A DNA stretch of 64,000 nt from Larus michahellis (taxonomy: Eukaryota > Chordata > Aves > Charadriiformes > Laridae). The position numbers were made by a program, and so were the translations under genes. Positions 37,543 through 48,225 of the stretch are shown one piece after another. A model generated the notes under the pieces. That model was not told the origin of the DNA. It made no database searches and worked only from the letters and a program-made list of their open reading frames with translations. Location of the stretch: positions 22,229,583 to 22,293,582 of the forward strand of contig NC_133901.1 in NCBI RefSeq assembly GCF_964199755.1, read 5' to 3'. Each line of letters opens with the position of its first letter. Positions within the stretch are counted from its first letter, which is position 1.

Positions 37543-40500
37543 CGTTTATGTGCACCGAGAGTCTTAAGTTTCCCTGAACCCAGCGGAGCATAGGCTGAAA
37601 TCCAGAGTTACAGGGTCAGGGTGCTTTTGAAAACGATCCCAGATCCCTGCCAGGGACTAAATTTAGGTGTTTAAATGCTGTAAAACATCTGACCCTCAAA
37701 CGCCCTTACAAGGAACCATAGGTGCCTGTGAAAACTTGACCTCGTGGTCCCCTCCCAGTGCCGGTGAGGAGCGGGGCTGCTGGCCGGGTTTGCCCGGGGG
37801 GCGTGAGGGGCTGTGCCTGCTCCGCTCCGGGGACGCGGTGCCGTGGGGGGGGTACAGGGTGACAGCCGACACAGGGCCACACGGACGGGGACGTCAGTGC
37901 AGGCGGCAGAAGCCATTACAGCCCTCGGGAGTCCTGTCCCGGGACGTGTGTGGGCAGGCAGACCCACCGGCTTCTCCGTGTTCAAACACACCTGGCTTCA
38001 AGGACATTTGGACCCTTTCTCTTTTCAGCCCGACACGATCAGTGCTAAAATCAGCAATCTAAATGGATTCCCAGGGCGTGTATCGGCACCGGGAGTGACT
38101 GGGGATATCACGTATCGCACTCTCATTACTGGTGCTTCTACCTTTGATGGTTGCCCTGTGTGGGAAAGCTTCTCATCAGAGACCACAGACGCCCAGGGCT
38201 TGTCCAGCAGCCATTTCACTTCATTTAGAAGCTGTCCCGAGAATATTTTTCTCAAGGCTGAAAGCGTTAACTGGTAATGCTTCAATTGCAGGGGAAAGAT
38301 GATACAGTGTGTATAAATCCACGGGCCATATTAACCACACGTTCAAAAGCATAGTTCAGAGTTCCTCGATATCTCCATGCTTTTTGTTCAAAGTTTAAAA
38401 AGCCTTTTCAAGCTTAGCTTGTCAATCTGCAAAACCCTGCCTGGCTTTAAAGTGGAGAAGATTTCAACCCCCTTCCCCCTCCCCTCTCCTTTCTATAGCA
38501 GATCTAAACTGCTAACGCTGACGATCTTGACATGTTGCAAGGAGGAGCAGGACATCTTTCCCATCTGCTCAATGCCCATATACATTCAAACAATCAAAAA
38601 TTTTGCTGATAACGAACTAAAACCCAAAGCAACGTCCATATGTATTAATTACTGGGTGAAACCGGCAGCTAGCCCTGGAAGCCGATGCCCTGAAGGCAAA
38701 CTGAACCCACCTGCACCTATAGACATGCCCCTGAAACAGCTCCGTTTTCCTGGAATGGCTGTTGGAGAGGCAGTTGGCCAGTGTTTTTTGGAGCCCCTTC
38801 TCCTCCCCGCTGTCGAGCTGTGTTGCGGCAGGAGGGGCTGGTGGCGGGGCACGGCCCGGCACCTCCGGGAGCCCATTGCTCGGGGGCCTCTGTTGGGACC
38901 GCGCGGCAGAAGAAGCAGGCGCTGGCAAAGGAGTGGGGTAGCGCCGCACCGTCATGGTGGTATCTGAGTAGCAGAGACAAAAGCAGAGCTAGGAACAATA
39001 ATAATGAGAATTCAGATATCCCCCATGTATTTTTAATCACTTTCATTTGGCTCAAAAAAGTTTTGTATGTGAGGAGGCCAAAAGGCAGAAGAGGCCAAAC
39101 TGCCCCTTTGGGTCCCAGCCTTTCCCCTGGATGGCAGCTGGAGAGGAAAAGCCACGTGGCTGGAAAGCACTCTGCACATCTGCCTCGCTTGCCAAAAGAC
39201 CAGTCGGCCATTCCCAAGCTGACGGCACCCACAGCCACCAACAGCCCCAGTTTCAGAGGCCCTCAGGTTAGTGACCGGAGCACGGGGCTCAGTGGGCTTG
39301 GCAAGCAGGCGTTATTCATAGCTTCGTGCAAACCCACGAGTACTGTTCAGCCTCTCATCTCGTTCATTTTCACAGACTTGTCTCAAAACTTGTAGAGGCA
39401 TTTCTCCACGGCCTGGACCTCTCCAGGAGGCTGGTTCAGAGCTGAGGCTAGGTTGGCCACAGGACCTGTGGAGCACATGGACTGTAATGGCAGCTGCAAC
39501 TCATAGCACACACCATGCTAATGCCAAGAAGCTGCGTTAGGGAACCAGTTTTCCAGTGGCCTGGATGTGACAGACACCAGACAAGGAGGTGACAGGCCTC
39601 AAGAACATACGATACCCAACAGCCTGACCCTGCCAATAAACACATCCAATTCTAGATAACCGCTTCTCACAAAACAACATTTTGCTCTAATTCCTGCTTC
39701 ATTAAATCCTCCAGAAGCCCCAGCCAGAATTCTATAACTGAGGAATATTCCCATTTTTCCCCTCTGATAAAATTGTGAAGAGATGGTATTCCTTTGGCCC
39801 CTCTCTCCTTCAGCCTAAACTAACTGCATTATCTGCAAAAAGAAACTGCACATCTGGTGCGATGTATGCAATGCATCACTATTTGTTACTATTTGTAGAG
39901 TTTTTCTCACCTTTTACTAAGGTAATAGAGGTTACGGCACAATTATAACCGTTGGTGCTTTTCTGTCTGAAACAGACAGGGGACTGGCATGGGCAAAACT
40001 CTATCGAGATAGTCCATGCCCATGAAATCTTAAAGCAGTAAGGCAAATTCTGCTTAGGAAAAGAGAAATTGAACTCTTTGAGTTGAACTCTCAACAGTTC
40101 AGTTGAGCAGCAGCAACATTCTCCACTCCATCCCACACGCAGCTTGGGGGATGCATGTACCCCATCAAAAGACCCCAGAGTGAGACACCCCGTTAAGGCG
40201 GGTTTGGGTGTGGGCACTGAAGGAGGCCAGAGCACTCCCATCAAGTTGACTAGACAGACGGCCGGTGGCTCATCTCCCATCATGGGAGGTCCGTCATGGG
40301 CAGCCCTGGCTCTTCAGTACCTGTCTGCTCCTTTGGCGCGGGAGGAGGACCGGCTGCGATGTTTCCATGCAGGGATGCTGGAGGGCCAGCTGGTCCTTCC
40401 CCATCATCAGCGAGGCTCCTCACGTCACCGTTCCCACCTCCTCTTGCTGCTCCTCTCTCCAGCGGCGCCACGCTCTGCCTGCAGACCTGCAGCTCTCCTC

Positions 40501-40585
40501 TCAGGGCCCTGTTTTCCCTCTCCAGCTTGTTGATTTGGGAACGCATCTTGCGGATGACCTGGAGGAGGTGCATGTTTCCCTCCAT
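35907..40585 (-). CDS. CCDC195: CCDC195-like coiled-coil protein (3 coding exons)
   Basis: Three minus-strand exons join in frame to 216 codons. Residues 1-35 (MEGNMHLLQVIRKMRSQINK and on to LERENRALRGEL) form a short coiled coil. A Gly/Pro/Ala-rich low-complexity middle follows, with an MTVRRY motif at about 92-97. The C-terminus holds KVKAVSFLLPMDMSSY and a basic, Thr-rich end. From memory, human CCDC195 (2q36.2) has the same plan: a near-identical start, a VRRYS motif, and a KAVSFLLPMDMSSY block near its end. Its function is not known. The start codon has a strong Kozak context (ACCATGG). The gene is on the same strand as DOCK10 and tail-to-tail with the cyclase gene. The family identification rests on my recall of the human protein and has not been searched. 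Confidence 0.85.
37493..37536. repeat. (CA)n microsatellite
   Basis: A dinucleotide AC run of about 44 bases with one GCG interruption near its left end. It is likely to vary in length between individuals. Confidence 0.95.
37745..37960. promoter_or_regulatory. Intragenic CpG-rich patch
   Basis: This is a GC- and CpG-rich patch inside CCDC195 intron 2, between AT-rich flanks. It could be an alternative promoter or simply GC-rich DNA. No exon is supported. Confidence 0.25.
38711..38963 (-). CDS. CCDC195: CCDC195 exon 2, low-complexity middle
   Basis: This 253-nt exon lies between acceptor CTGCTACTCAG and donor GTGGGT on the minus strand. It encodes MTVRRYPTPLPAPASSAA, a Pro/Ala/Arg-rich stretch, and a Ser/Lys-rich end (SNSHSRKTELFQGHVYRC). 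Both junction phases fit exons 1 and 3. The middle differs much more from my recollection of the human protein than the ends do. Confidence 0.78.
38964..40320 (-). other. CCDC195 intron 1
   Basis: This 1.36-kb intron has GTACTG and CTCAG ends on the minus strand. No repeat or further exon is recognised. Confidence 0.6.
40321..40585 (-). CDS. CCDC195: CCDC195 exon 1, start and coiled coil
   Basis: This holds 265 coding bases from ATG at 40,583-40,585 to the donor GTACTG. It encodes the coiled coil (IRKMRSQINKLERENRALRG), a Gly/Arg/Asp linker, and PASLHGNIAAG, which matches a TLHG segment I recall in the human protein. The exon ends one base into a codon, matching the phase of exon 2. Confidence 0.88.
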
Positions 40586-43500
40586 GGTCCCACGCCGTGC
40601 AGCAAGCCTCCTGCCCTGCGGAGAAGCTCCTGAGCCAGCAATGGGCAGACCCTGCCCTTAAAACCTCTGGACAATAGGAGTCCCTGCTGCAGGCAGGGCT
40701 TGGGCCAGCTCCCTGCGCTGGGAGGGCTGGAGCGGGCTGGCAATTTATTAAGAGAGAGGCCCATAATTTATTGATTCGAGGTCTCGTGTTTCAGAGCGGA
40801 GCCGGGCCTTTTACTTGCGGCACAAATCACTGTCAACACAATACCGCTACCTCATCGCACAACCCTCCCCCCCCACCCCGGCTTACCTCAGGCTCTGGGT
40901 TCCTCCAAACGGACCAGGGAGGAAGAATCCACCTGGATCCCGTTTCCTTTGCATTACCCGAAAAGGCCAGCGACCACCTCTGCGGCACAGAGGGACACGT
41001 TGTCCTTTGCTGGGCAACAATCCGTCCCTCCCTCAACGCTGGGTGAATTATTCATTTTCCCTCTTCGCATCTGGAAAAGAATGAGCAATTTCTCAAAGGA
41101 AAAGTAGATTTCCAAATGAAAGCTGAGTTAGCGCATTGTATTAACAAGGTATTGTATTGTATTAACAAGGTACACCAACAGCTGAGGTGGACGAGCAGGT
41201 AAACTAAAGCTCTCCCAAAGGCCCACAGCAGAGCTCGCTGCCCCTTCCTGGGTGCTTGGGGAGGTTTGCTGGAGTGGAGTGGCTGCACCAGCATCCACGA
41301 ACGTAAGGAGAGACAGGCCGGGCATGAATCTTGCATTAGGAAGGGGAACACAATCCTCCGCGCTGCCCTCATCGCCTAGTACCTAAAGCAATCCTTCTGC
41401 TGGCAATAAAATGCATAAAACTGCAGAATAGCCTCTCCCCCCACCTCTAACTTACTTCAAAATATAAAACTGAGAAAGCCAGCAGGAAAATAGTTTAACA
41501 AACCTTTCGCTTTGAGACCATTCAAACACTTCCCACTGGCTCAGCAGTGACTCAGGAATATCTGAGAAAATAAGAACCTGTCGGCCACATGCATTTCCCG
41601 GCTTCGCAACCAGAGGCAGGTGGAAGGAAGTAAAGCTGGTGTGAGATGCTCAAAGTAAGAGATGACATGGTTATATTTTTTCCAGAGGGTCTCAGAGGAG
41701 GGCTACAGCGAGGAAGCCATCAGGTCTTGGGGAGGATCTGCCGCCCAGCAGCTACCGCAAAGTTGGGCAGAAACTGCTGCTAGTGAGAGAAAAACAGGGA
41801 TGCAGCAAGGAGCTTTGCCGTGGGGGCAATGCTGCTGTCTGGGGAGCAGCATCCTCAAAAAGTGCTGCGTAAGGACCAAGTGGTTCCCGCGGTTCACACT
41901 GTGCTCGCTGCCGCTCTGACCTACAGCAGCACGCCGTGCCTCAGCAAGGGCAGGTAGGACTTGCTGTAAGACCTGCATGAATACACAGCTACGCTAAGTT
42001 TTCCAGTGGCACAAGGCTGGGGACTGGGAGCTGTGGGAGTCACAGGCAGCCCTGCCATCACCTCTCGGGGACCTCTCCAGAGGCCTCTGCGCAATTCGGG
42101 CTGCGTGCAGAGAGGTAACACAAATCTGAGTTTTCAGGCTGCAAACAAAGCCCACAGCAGCCACGATCTCTCCTGAAATCACAGTGCAAGGGGAGGAGCA
42201 CATCGGCCCTGCTGTGCTTCCCCTGCCCGCTGTGGGGCTGCTGACACTGGGCTTGACGTGCCGGCATCAGTCTCGGCAAAGCTCCTGGTGGGTGGCGGCT
42301 GCCCTCTCTCCAGCCCGGACGGATTGCACCACCAACAAGCATCAGCTTATGTTGAGGTTATTTCCTCCCCTCCAGAGAGGTGCATGTTGCTGAGGACATC
42401 GCAATATACAAATGGGAAGGAGTGGGCAAAGCTGGGCTCAGAAACGGGCTTGGACCCAGGCTTAAATAACAGTGCAGGTGCCCCTCACCGGAGATGATGT
42501 GCTGTGAGCAAAACCGCTGGAACCAAAATACAAATCCCCCACCATTTTAGAGTCATCCAAGGATTTAAAACATAGGGGCAGCCCTCCAGCGTTGGTTTCA
42601 AATTTATGTTTCTGTTTCTTCAGCAAGTGGCTCAGGTACCGGAGCAGCAGCAGCACTGGTGTGTAATGATAATATCGCTGCTGATCCTGCAGCTGGCAGG
42701 TTTGGGTGGGCAGGGGACACTTGCCAGCTCAGCAATCAGCTTACCCGCCTGCAACTGAAGATGTCTGCTCCTCCGACCCCACACCCCGCTGTAACCGACC
42801 TTGTGTTGTACCAGAGTCTTCCAAGGAATCGGCGTTTGCCTCACGACCTCGTACTGCTGCTCCCGCTGCCATTCCCTCCCTGGGACCCACGGGCAACCAT
42901 GTATTTGTAAATTTGGTGGGGTTCGAGATGTGCACCTGCGTTGCCAGATCTGGGGCAGGTCCCAGGTGCTGCCGCTTCACGGGTGGGACACACACTCAGT
43001 GCCTCGTCCCTGTGGCACACTCTTAGGCTACAGATTTTGGCTAGCCAGCTTTCCCTGCGGTGCCTCCGACAGAAACTATAGCTGTCCAGTTTTCACTCTG
43101 AAATGCTTCTAAGATGAAGCCATTTAACAGAAAGGACAGAGCTTCTCACACCTAGCTGCTTGTACTTTGTAGGGCCATTGAAGTAGGTCTAGCTGTCTTC
43201 ACCTTCAGCCCGATCCGAACCTTTTCATCAGGAGAAATACCCGAGCACAGAGGTGAGGCTCCCGGCAGCTGCGAGAATGACAATCCCCGTGCGCGAGTGC
43301 CGGAGCGTGCGCTGGTTCAGTGGGCTGTACGAACTGCATACCAAGTAGCACTGCAACAGAACACACGTGAAGAAAACACAGAAGCCTTGTGGAGCAGCTT
43401 CATCCAGAACTGGGACCATCCAGAACTCTTTATCCTGGCACTGCTCGACACTCTGCAGCGCCCTGCCCTGCCCGGTGACGCGAGATACTGGTGCACGTAC

Positions 43501-45419
43501 CTGGCTGCCGCGGGGGGTCCCTGGGGAAGGGGCTACGCTGCGAGCGGAGAAGGCATGTTGTGAAAATTTTCATCAAAAAACGACACCTGCATCGCTAGAA
43601 AAGCTGTTCAGTGATGGCGGTAGCTGTCTCACTTGCCAGATCTGCTTTCTTGCTCCCCTGAAGGTTAGAGAGAGAAAAAAACACAGAGGACTCATTGCTA
43701 CTCCAGTAAAACTAAATATATATATTTTTTTGTTCTAAATCACAACATTTTGCCCTAGAAAATCCCTCAGCAGTAGGTGCGTGGATATTTTCTGCGGCAC
43801 GCTGCAGCTGGCCGTGTGTCATGTCTGCCGGTGGCTCAGGAGCCCCCCTGCCAGAAGACCGAGTCTCCCCTGGCCAGGGCTGAACCCAAGCAGCAGAGCA
43901 CAAGTACCGGCCCTCAGCTTCCCATCAACATGCCCCAAAGCAGCACCGCGACACCCTCGCCCTGTGCCAGCGCGGCGGGGACCGCTGGCCCCAGCTGGGG
44001 CTGCCCCGTCCCACCACATGCGCTGGGCAGAGCGGGGCTGGGCTGCCACAGGTTGCAGCTTCGGGGAGGAGGAGATGGAGGCAGAGGACCAAGACTGGGT
44101 GGGGAAAGTGTCTTTCTATTACTACTTAGCAACAAACAAACACCCTTCCTTTTTGCCTGGCATCATAACTCCTCCTTCCCCATAGACTTCCATCCTTATG
44201 ATGCTCTGCTCCCCCCTTGGATGCATCTGCCAGCTGCAGCACCTTCCCCCCGCCTGCCACAAGGCACCCCGTCACTCTGCTGAGGACCAGCAATGCTGCA
44301 CCCCATCTCCAGCCTCGCCGGGACGGGCTGGAGGAGAAGCACAGCAGCCTGCCCACCCCGACACGTAACTCGTGGGAAAACCCGGGGGTGAGAGCAGCTC
44401 GCAGCTCCATCATCCCCACACCAAGCCTGAAGCCCAGGTGTCCATAAGGGCAGGAATCTCCAGGGCAGGTTTGCTGTTAGCGATGTCAGCAACGCTGGAT
44501 TTATTCATCCCGTAAAAAAATAGCTGGGCAAAAGCACAGCAGCACTAGTCAGGGTCAATGCCAAACTCCTCCTCTTGCCACTGCACAAGAACATTGCCGT
44601 GCCCCGAGTCCTTGCCTGATTTCTGACTTTGACTTACATTTTTTGCTTCTTTATGGTGCAAAGGATATGGTGCAAATTCTTTTTTGAATCCATCTGCACA
44701 ATTTAATGAGGTAAAAAAAAAGAATATTTCAGTGGGTTTAAAAGCGAATAAAAAGGAAATGGTTTTTAGCGTGTTGATTCTGTCTTGCTGGCTTGCCCTT
44801 TTGATCATTTAGCTCCTGTAACTCTGCAGGACCTGTATAGGTCTAATGTCGAAATTTTATTCTGTATTGGCCTTCTCCTTATTTAATTCTCAATTGGCTG
44901 CCCCATTTTAGTCAAAGAGGTAAATGTATATTTTTCCCTGGTTTTGATTTTAATTTCTCCACTTTCACTCTTCTCAAAGTTTAGACATTTAGACCTTTAG
45001 GCATCTGAATTACCCATAGCCTACGTATGCTTTACTTGGCCAGTCCTACTGCTTCAGGCTCAGCAGAAGGTTTGAGATTGATACTCTACTTGAATGCGTT
45101 TTCTCCTACGCATTCGAATAGCAGCTTAACGTGGTGGCACACGTGACACGCTCTACAGGGGCCTTGCTCACTCCAGCCTGGAGAGCTGGCAGCCGCCGGA
45201 GCTGGCGTCGGTGTCCTGCAGGTGCTGCTCTGCCAGGCCAGGTCACGTCTTGCTTTGAATGACTTTCATCTGCAAATGCTTAGCCATGCAAAGAAACATC
45301 CTTCTTGTAACGGAAGGGTTCTATGGACAAGATATTGCTGCACAAATTGATAAAGTTCTAATAATTGGACAAACCAGCTCAGCCTCTAAAGTTTGATGGT
45401 CAAATCTGTGTTTAATACA

Positions 45420-45660
45420 ATTTCCTAACGCGCCCTGGCCACGCGCTCCCCGGGGAGAGCGCTGCTGTCAGCCCCATCTTCCTGACCTGTCCCCGCGGGG
45501 CCACCGCTCCGTCCTTGGGTCGGCCTGGGCTCCTGGGCTGAGCTGCCCCCGCGAGGGCAGGCGCAGGAGCTGGCACAGGTTGCTACAGCAACGCCTCAGG
45601 CCTACGCCGCAGCAATCGGCTAATTACTCGTTGGCTAAATTCGTTGCGGGGCTGGTTGGA
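45420..45660. promoter_or_regulatory. Intergenic CpG-rich patch
   Basis: This is a local rise in GC and CpG with several CGCG and CCGCGGGG elements, flanked by AT-rich DNA. It could be a promoter of an unannotated transcript or an enhancer. No start site or exon can be assigned. Confidence 0.25.
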
Positions 45661-46340
45661 GTGCCCCCCACCCCCCAGTTTTAGCCGTGGGGATACCTCC
45701 CCCTCCTTCCAGCTGGCACCGCTCTGCAGCTGAACAGAGGAACCCGGAGGCCCATTTTGGTACATTCCCAAAACAAGCAATGGTGAAAAATTTCCATACT
45801 TATTCTGAAAAGCGTGAATTTTGTCTCCAAGCTATTGCACAGTTGAAATCTGCTATTCCTGAGCCCGTTCTGGAGACAAGGGCAAGGCGTGCCCGTGCTG
45901 GGGCACCCGTGTGCGTGGGGTGATACCACACCAGCAGGCAGGTGGCTGTGCTCCCCACTTTGGGACGTCCCCCAGAACCAAAACCCACCCATACTGTAAA
46001 GGAAACCCCTTTTCACCCGTGCAGAAGGGCTAAGGGGGTGCCTCGCACACACAGCTCTGCGGGGGCACGGCCGCAGCACCCATAAAGCCACACTAGCCAT
46101 GAGTGAACGCATCCCTGGGCAGCGGCCAGCCCCACCACCCTCCCGGGAGCTGCTTTCCCGGCTGCCCGCATCTCGCCAGACCGTCACCGGCAGCTGACAC
46201 GTGTCACTTCTGGAAAAAGCTGTTTTTCTGCAAGCGCTTGGGCAGCAGCGCTCCGGCAGAATGACAATTACCCAGCCGATTGGCAGGACGGGCCCGAGGA
46301 GGTGACTGCAGTCGGCCCTGGCGCTCCCCCTGTGACACTG

Positions 46341-46510
46341 GCATGGGGAGAAGCGGCGCGGCAGCGAGCCGAGCAGGACAGGGACACGGGGACACAGAAG
46401 AAGCAGCACAGCAGCGAGCCAAGCGGGACGGGGACAAAGGGACATGGGAGAAGCAGCATGGCAGCGAGCCAAGCGGGACAGGGACACGGGGACACGGGCT
46501 GCCTTCAGGC
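46341..46510. repeat. Minisatellite, 50-bp unit, about 3.3 copies
   Basis: The motif GCAGCGAGCC recurs at exactly 46,361, 46,411 and 46,461. Each copy continues with a GGGACAGGGACACGGGGACA-like stretch and an AGAAGCAGCA-like end. Copies differ at a few positions. It is G-rich on the plus strand. Confidence 0.9.
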
Positions 46511-46730
46511 ACGGACACGGCCGGCAGCGTTTGGAGCGGGAGCAGGGAGGGCAGAACCCGTGGAAACGTTCACCAGCCCCACGTGTAGCTGGGCGTGAGA
46601 GAATATAAAGCTGGCCGCTCTCTATGCTTGAATGGAATCTGGCCTTACACTCATGACTAATTAAACGCTGCCTTTTAACCACCTCTGAGCAGTGAGTTTT
46701 GCTCACGCCGGGTGCAGCGAGGCAGTTGTT

Positions 46731-46755
46731 GTTGGGGGGGGGGGAGGGGGGGCAG
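46731..46755 (+). repeat. G-run
   Basis: An almost unbroken run of about 20 G residues with one A. It may form a quadruplex and is a likely spot for sequencing-length error. Confidence 0.85.
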
Positions 46756-46794
46756 AGCAAGCCGCACAACCTCCCAAAAAGAAAACAAGATGGC

Positions 46795-46925
46795 AAAAAT
46801 CAATTAACATTTAAAGCATTCTCAGGTTTCATAATCTAATTAGATAATGATGGCACAGAGAAAGTTATTTGATTAGTCTATTTAACAGGTGATTGTTTAA
46901 CTTGTTAATAATGTCCATTAAGCAT
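46795..46925. promoter_or_regulatory. Candidate conserved non-coding element
   Basis: This AT-rich block has many homeodomain-type TAAT cores (ATCTAATTAGATAATGATGG), an E-box-like CAGGTG and further TTAATAATG-type sites, directly beside GC-rich DNA. Such clustering is typical of developmental enhancers. Conservation itself cannot be seen from one sequence. Confidence 0.3.
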
Positions 46926-47667
46926 CCTTTTTCTTTTGAAGGACCATTTGCCTGTCTGTGCCTGACCGCCTCCCCCCAAGCCTTGCCAAAAGGAACCTTC
47001 GGCGGCTGCGGGGAGCCAGGTACCCGGGCAACACACTGAACCTCTGCTGTGCTGTACGCAGCCCAATAATTTTATTATCATTGCTTTGATTTTTGAGTAT
47101 TCGAGGTTTCTGGAAGAGGTCTGATTTCCAGCAGGGGATGCTCAATGCTTTCAAAAAACCGGGCTTAACCTGAACGTGGGAAATGGAAACTCCAAGATAC
47201 ATGAGTCACATCTGAAAACCTTGGCTATGGTTTTGGACTGGGCTGGCAGTGAAGTCAGGCTATAGAAATGTTTCAAACTTTTCAGAGAGCACTTCAGGCC
47301 CCCGTGTCGCACTTCCACGCCTCTGGGCCTCTCTCCCTTTAAGTGGATGCTCAAGTTAGTCTGGAATAATCAGAATTATGCTTCTTTATGCCAGCTCCCC
47401 GCAAGCACAACATATGCTACAGAGTACAAAACCATGCCTCGTGCAAGAAAATCGATATGCTCAGCTGGAGATTTTTGTGACTGGGAGCATGGAACTGGGC
47501 CCATAGTTACCTGCAAATTAAAACTAGTCATCACTCATGGGAGATCGCCTCACCATTACGGAGCAGCTGCAAGCGGAAAATCCATCCTAAAATTCAAAAT
47601 GATAATTATTTCTTATCGTTTTTTTTTTTCTCAAACAAAACATACCATGTAAAATGTACGTGAGGAC

Positions 47668-47712
47668 CATAGAATCACAGAATGGTTCAGGTTGGAAGGA
47701 TATTTGGATCTA
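47668..47712 (-). mobile_element. CR1 3' end fragment
   Basis: The plus strand reads CATAGAATCACAGAATGGTT then CAGGTTGGAAGGA. This is the reverse complement of an avian CR1 3' terminus. Only about 45 bases remain. Confidence 0.85.
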
Positions 47713-48171
47713 TGGAGCTGCAAGATACCACGCCATATGTAACCTAGGCAAATACATCTAAAACGTGACTCAGGACAGTAGGGAAGACCACGTGGCATTT
47801 GCAGGTCATGAAAACATATCGCAGGACAAGTAACACCCCTCAGTGGGCAAGTAACGCCCTGGCAGCTGTTCTCCAACAGAAATGAATGATTGGAGCTAGC
47901 TGAAACAGCATATGGGGAGCACAGCTTAAAAAGCACACAGAAAATGCATCTTCTATAAAGCTGGCGGGTAACTAATCGGAAGAAAGGGAAACGTGCATTT
48001 CCATGCTACTGCTCAGGGGGAGATGTTCGTACTGGAGACTTCGAGATACTTGCTTTAGTGAGTAATTAAGAACCGCCTGAAGAATCTGAACAACCTGGAC
48101 AGATAAGTCAGTAATTACAATTGCAGTTTTGCATTACTGAGGTTTTCCCAGAAATACCTTAATGTCAACTT

Positions 48172-48225
48172 ACTCATAGAATAGTTTGGGTCAGAAGGGA
48201 CCTTTTGACCTGATAATTTGGACAC
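48172..48225 (-). mobile_element. CR1 3' end fragment, diverged
   Basis: The stretch TCATAGAATAGTTTGGGTCA then GAAGGGACCTTTTGACCT is a diverged reverse-complement CR1 3' end. It is older or more decayed than the copy 500 bases to the left. Confidence 0.75.

Larger units (their letters stand above)
36040..38710 (-). other. CCDC195 intron 2
   Basis: This 2.7-kb intron holds a block around 36,720-36,790 containing ATGCAAATTAATGAG, an octamer-like site next to a homeodomain-type core. It also has a CA microsatellite (37,493-37,536) and a CpG-rich patch (37,745-37,960). An open plus-strand frame at 37,813-38,277 resembles no known protein. Confidence 0.6.

Noticed and set aside
37813-38277. 154-codon plus-strand open frame in CCDC195 intron 2
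   Set aside because: No recognisable domain, and it begins in a CpG-rich patch. No acceptor/donor pair links it to other exons.
38377-38967. 196-codon plus-strand open frame
   Set aside because: It overlaps CCDC195 exon 2 on the opposite strand, and its only long GC-rich part is the shadow of that exon.
45681-46796. 371-codon open frame on the minus strand
   Set aside because: It runs through CpG-rich DNA and the 50-bp minisatellite, and the translation is a repeated Cys/Pro/Arg pattern with no domain. GC-rich repeats lack stops by composition.
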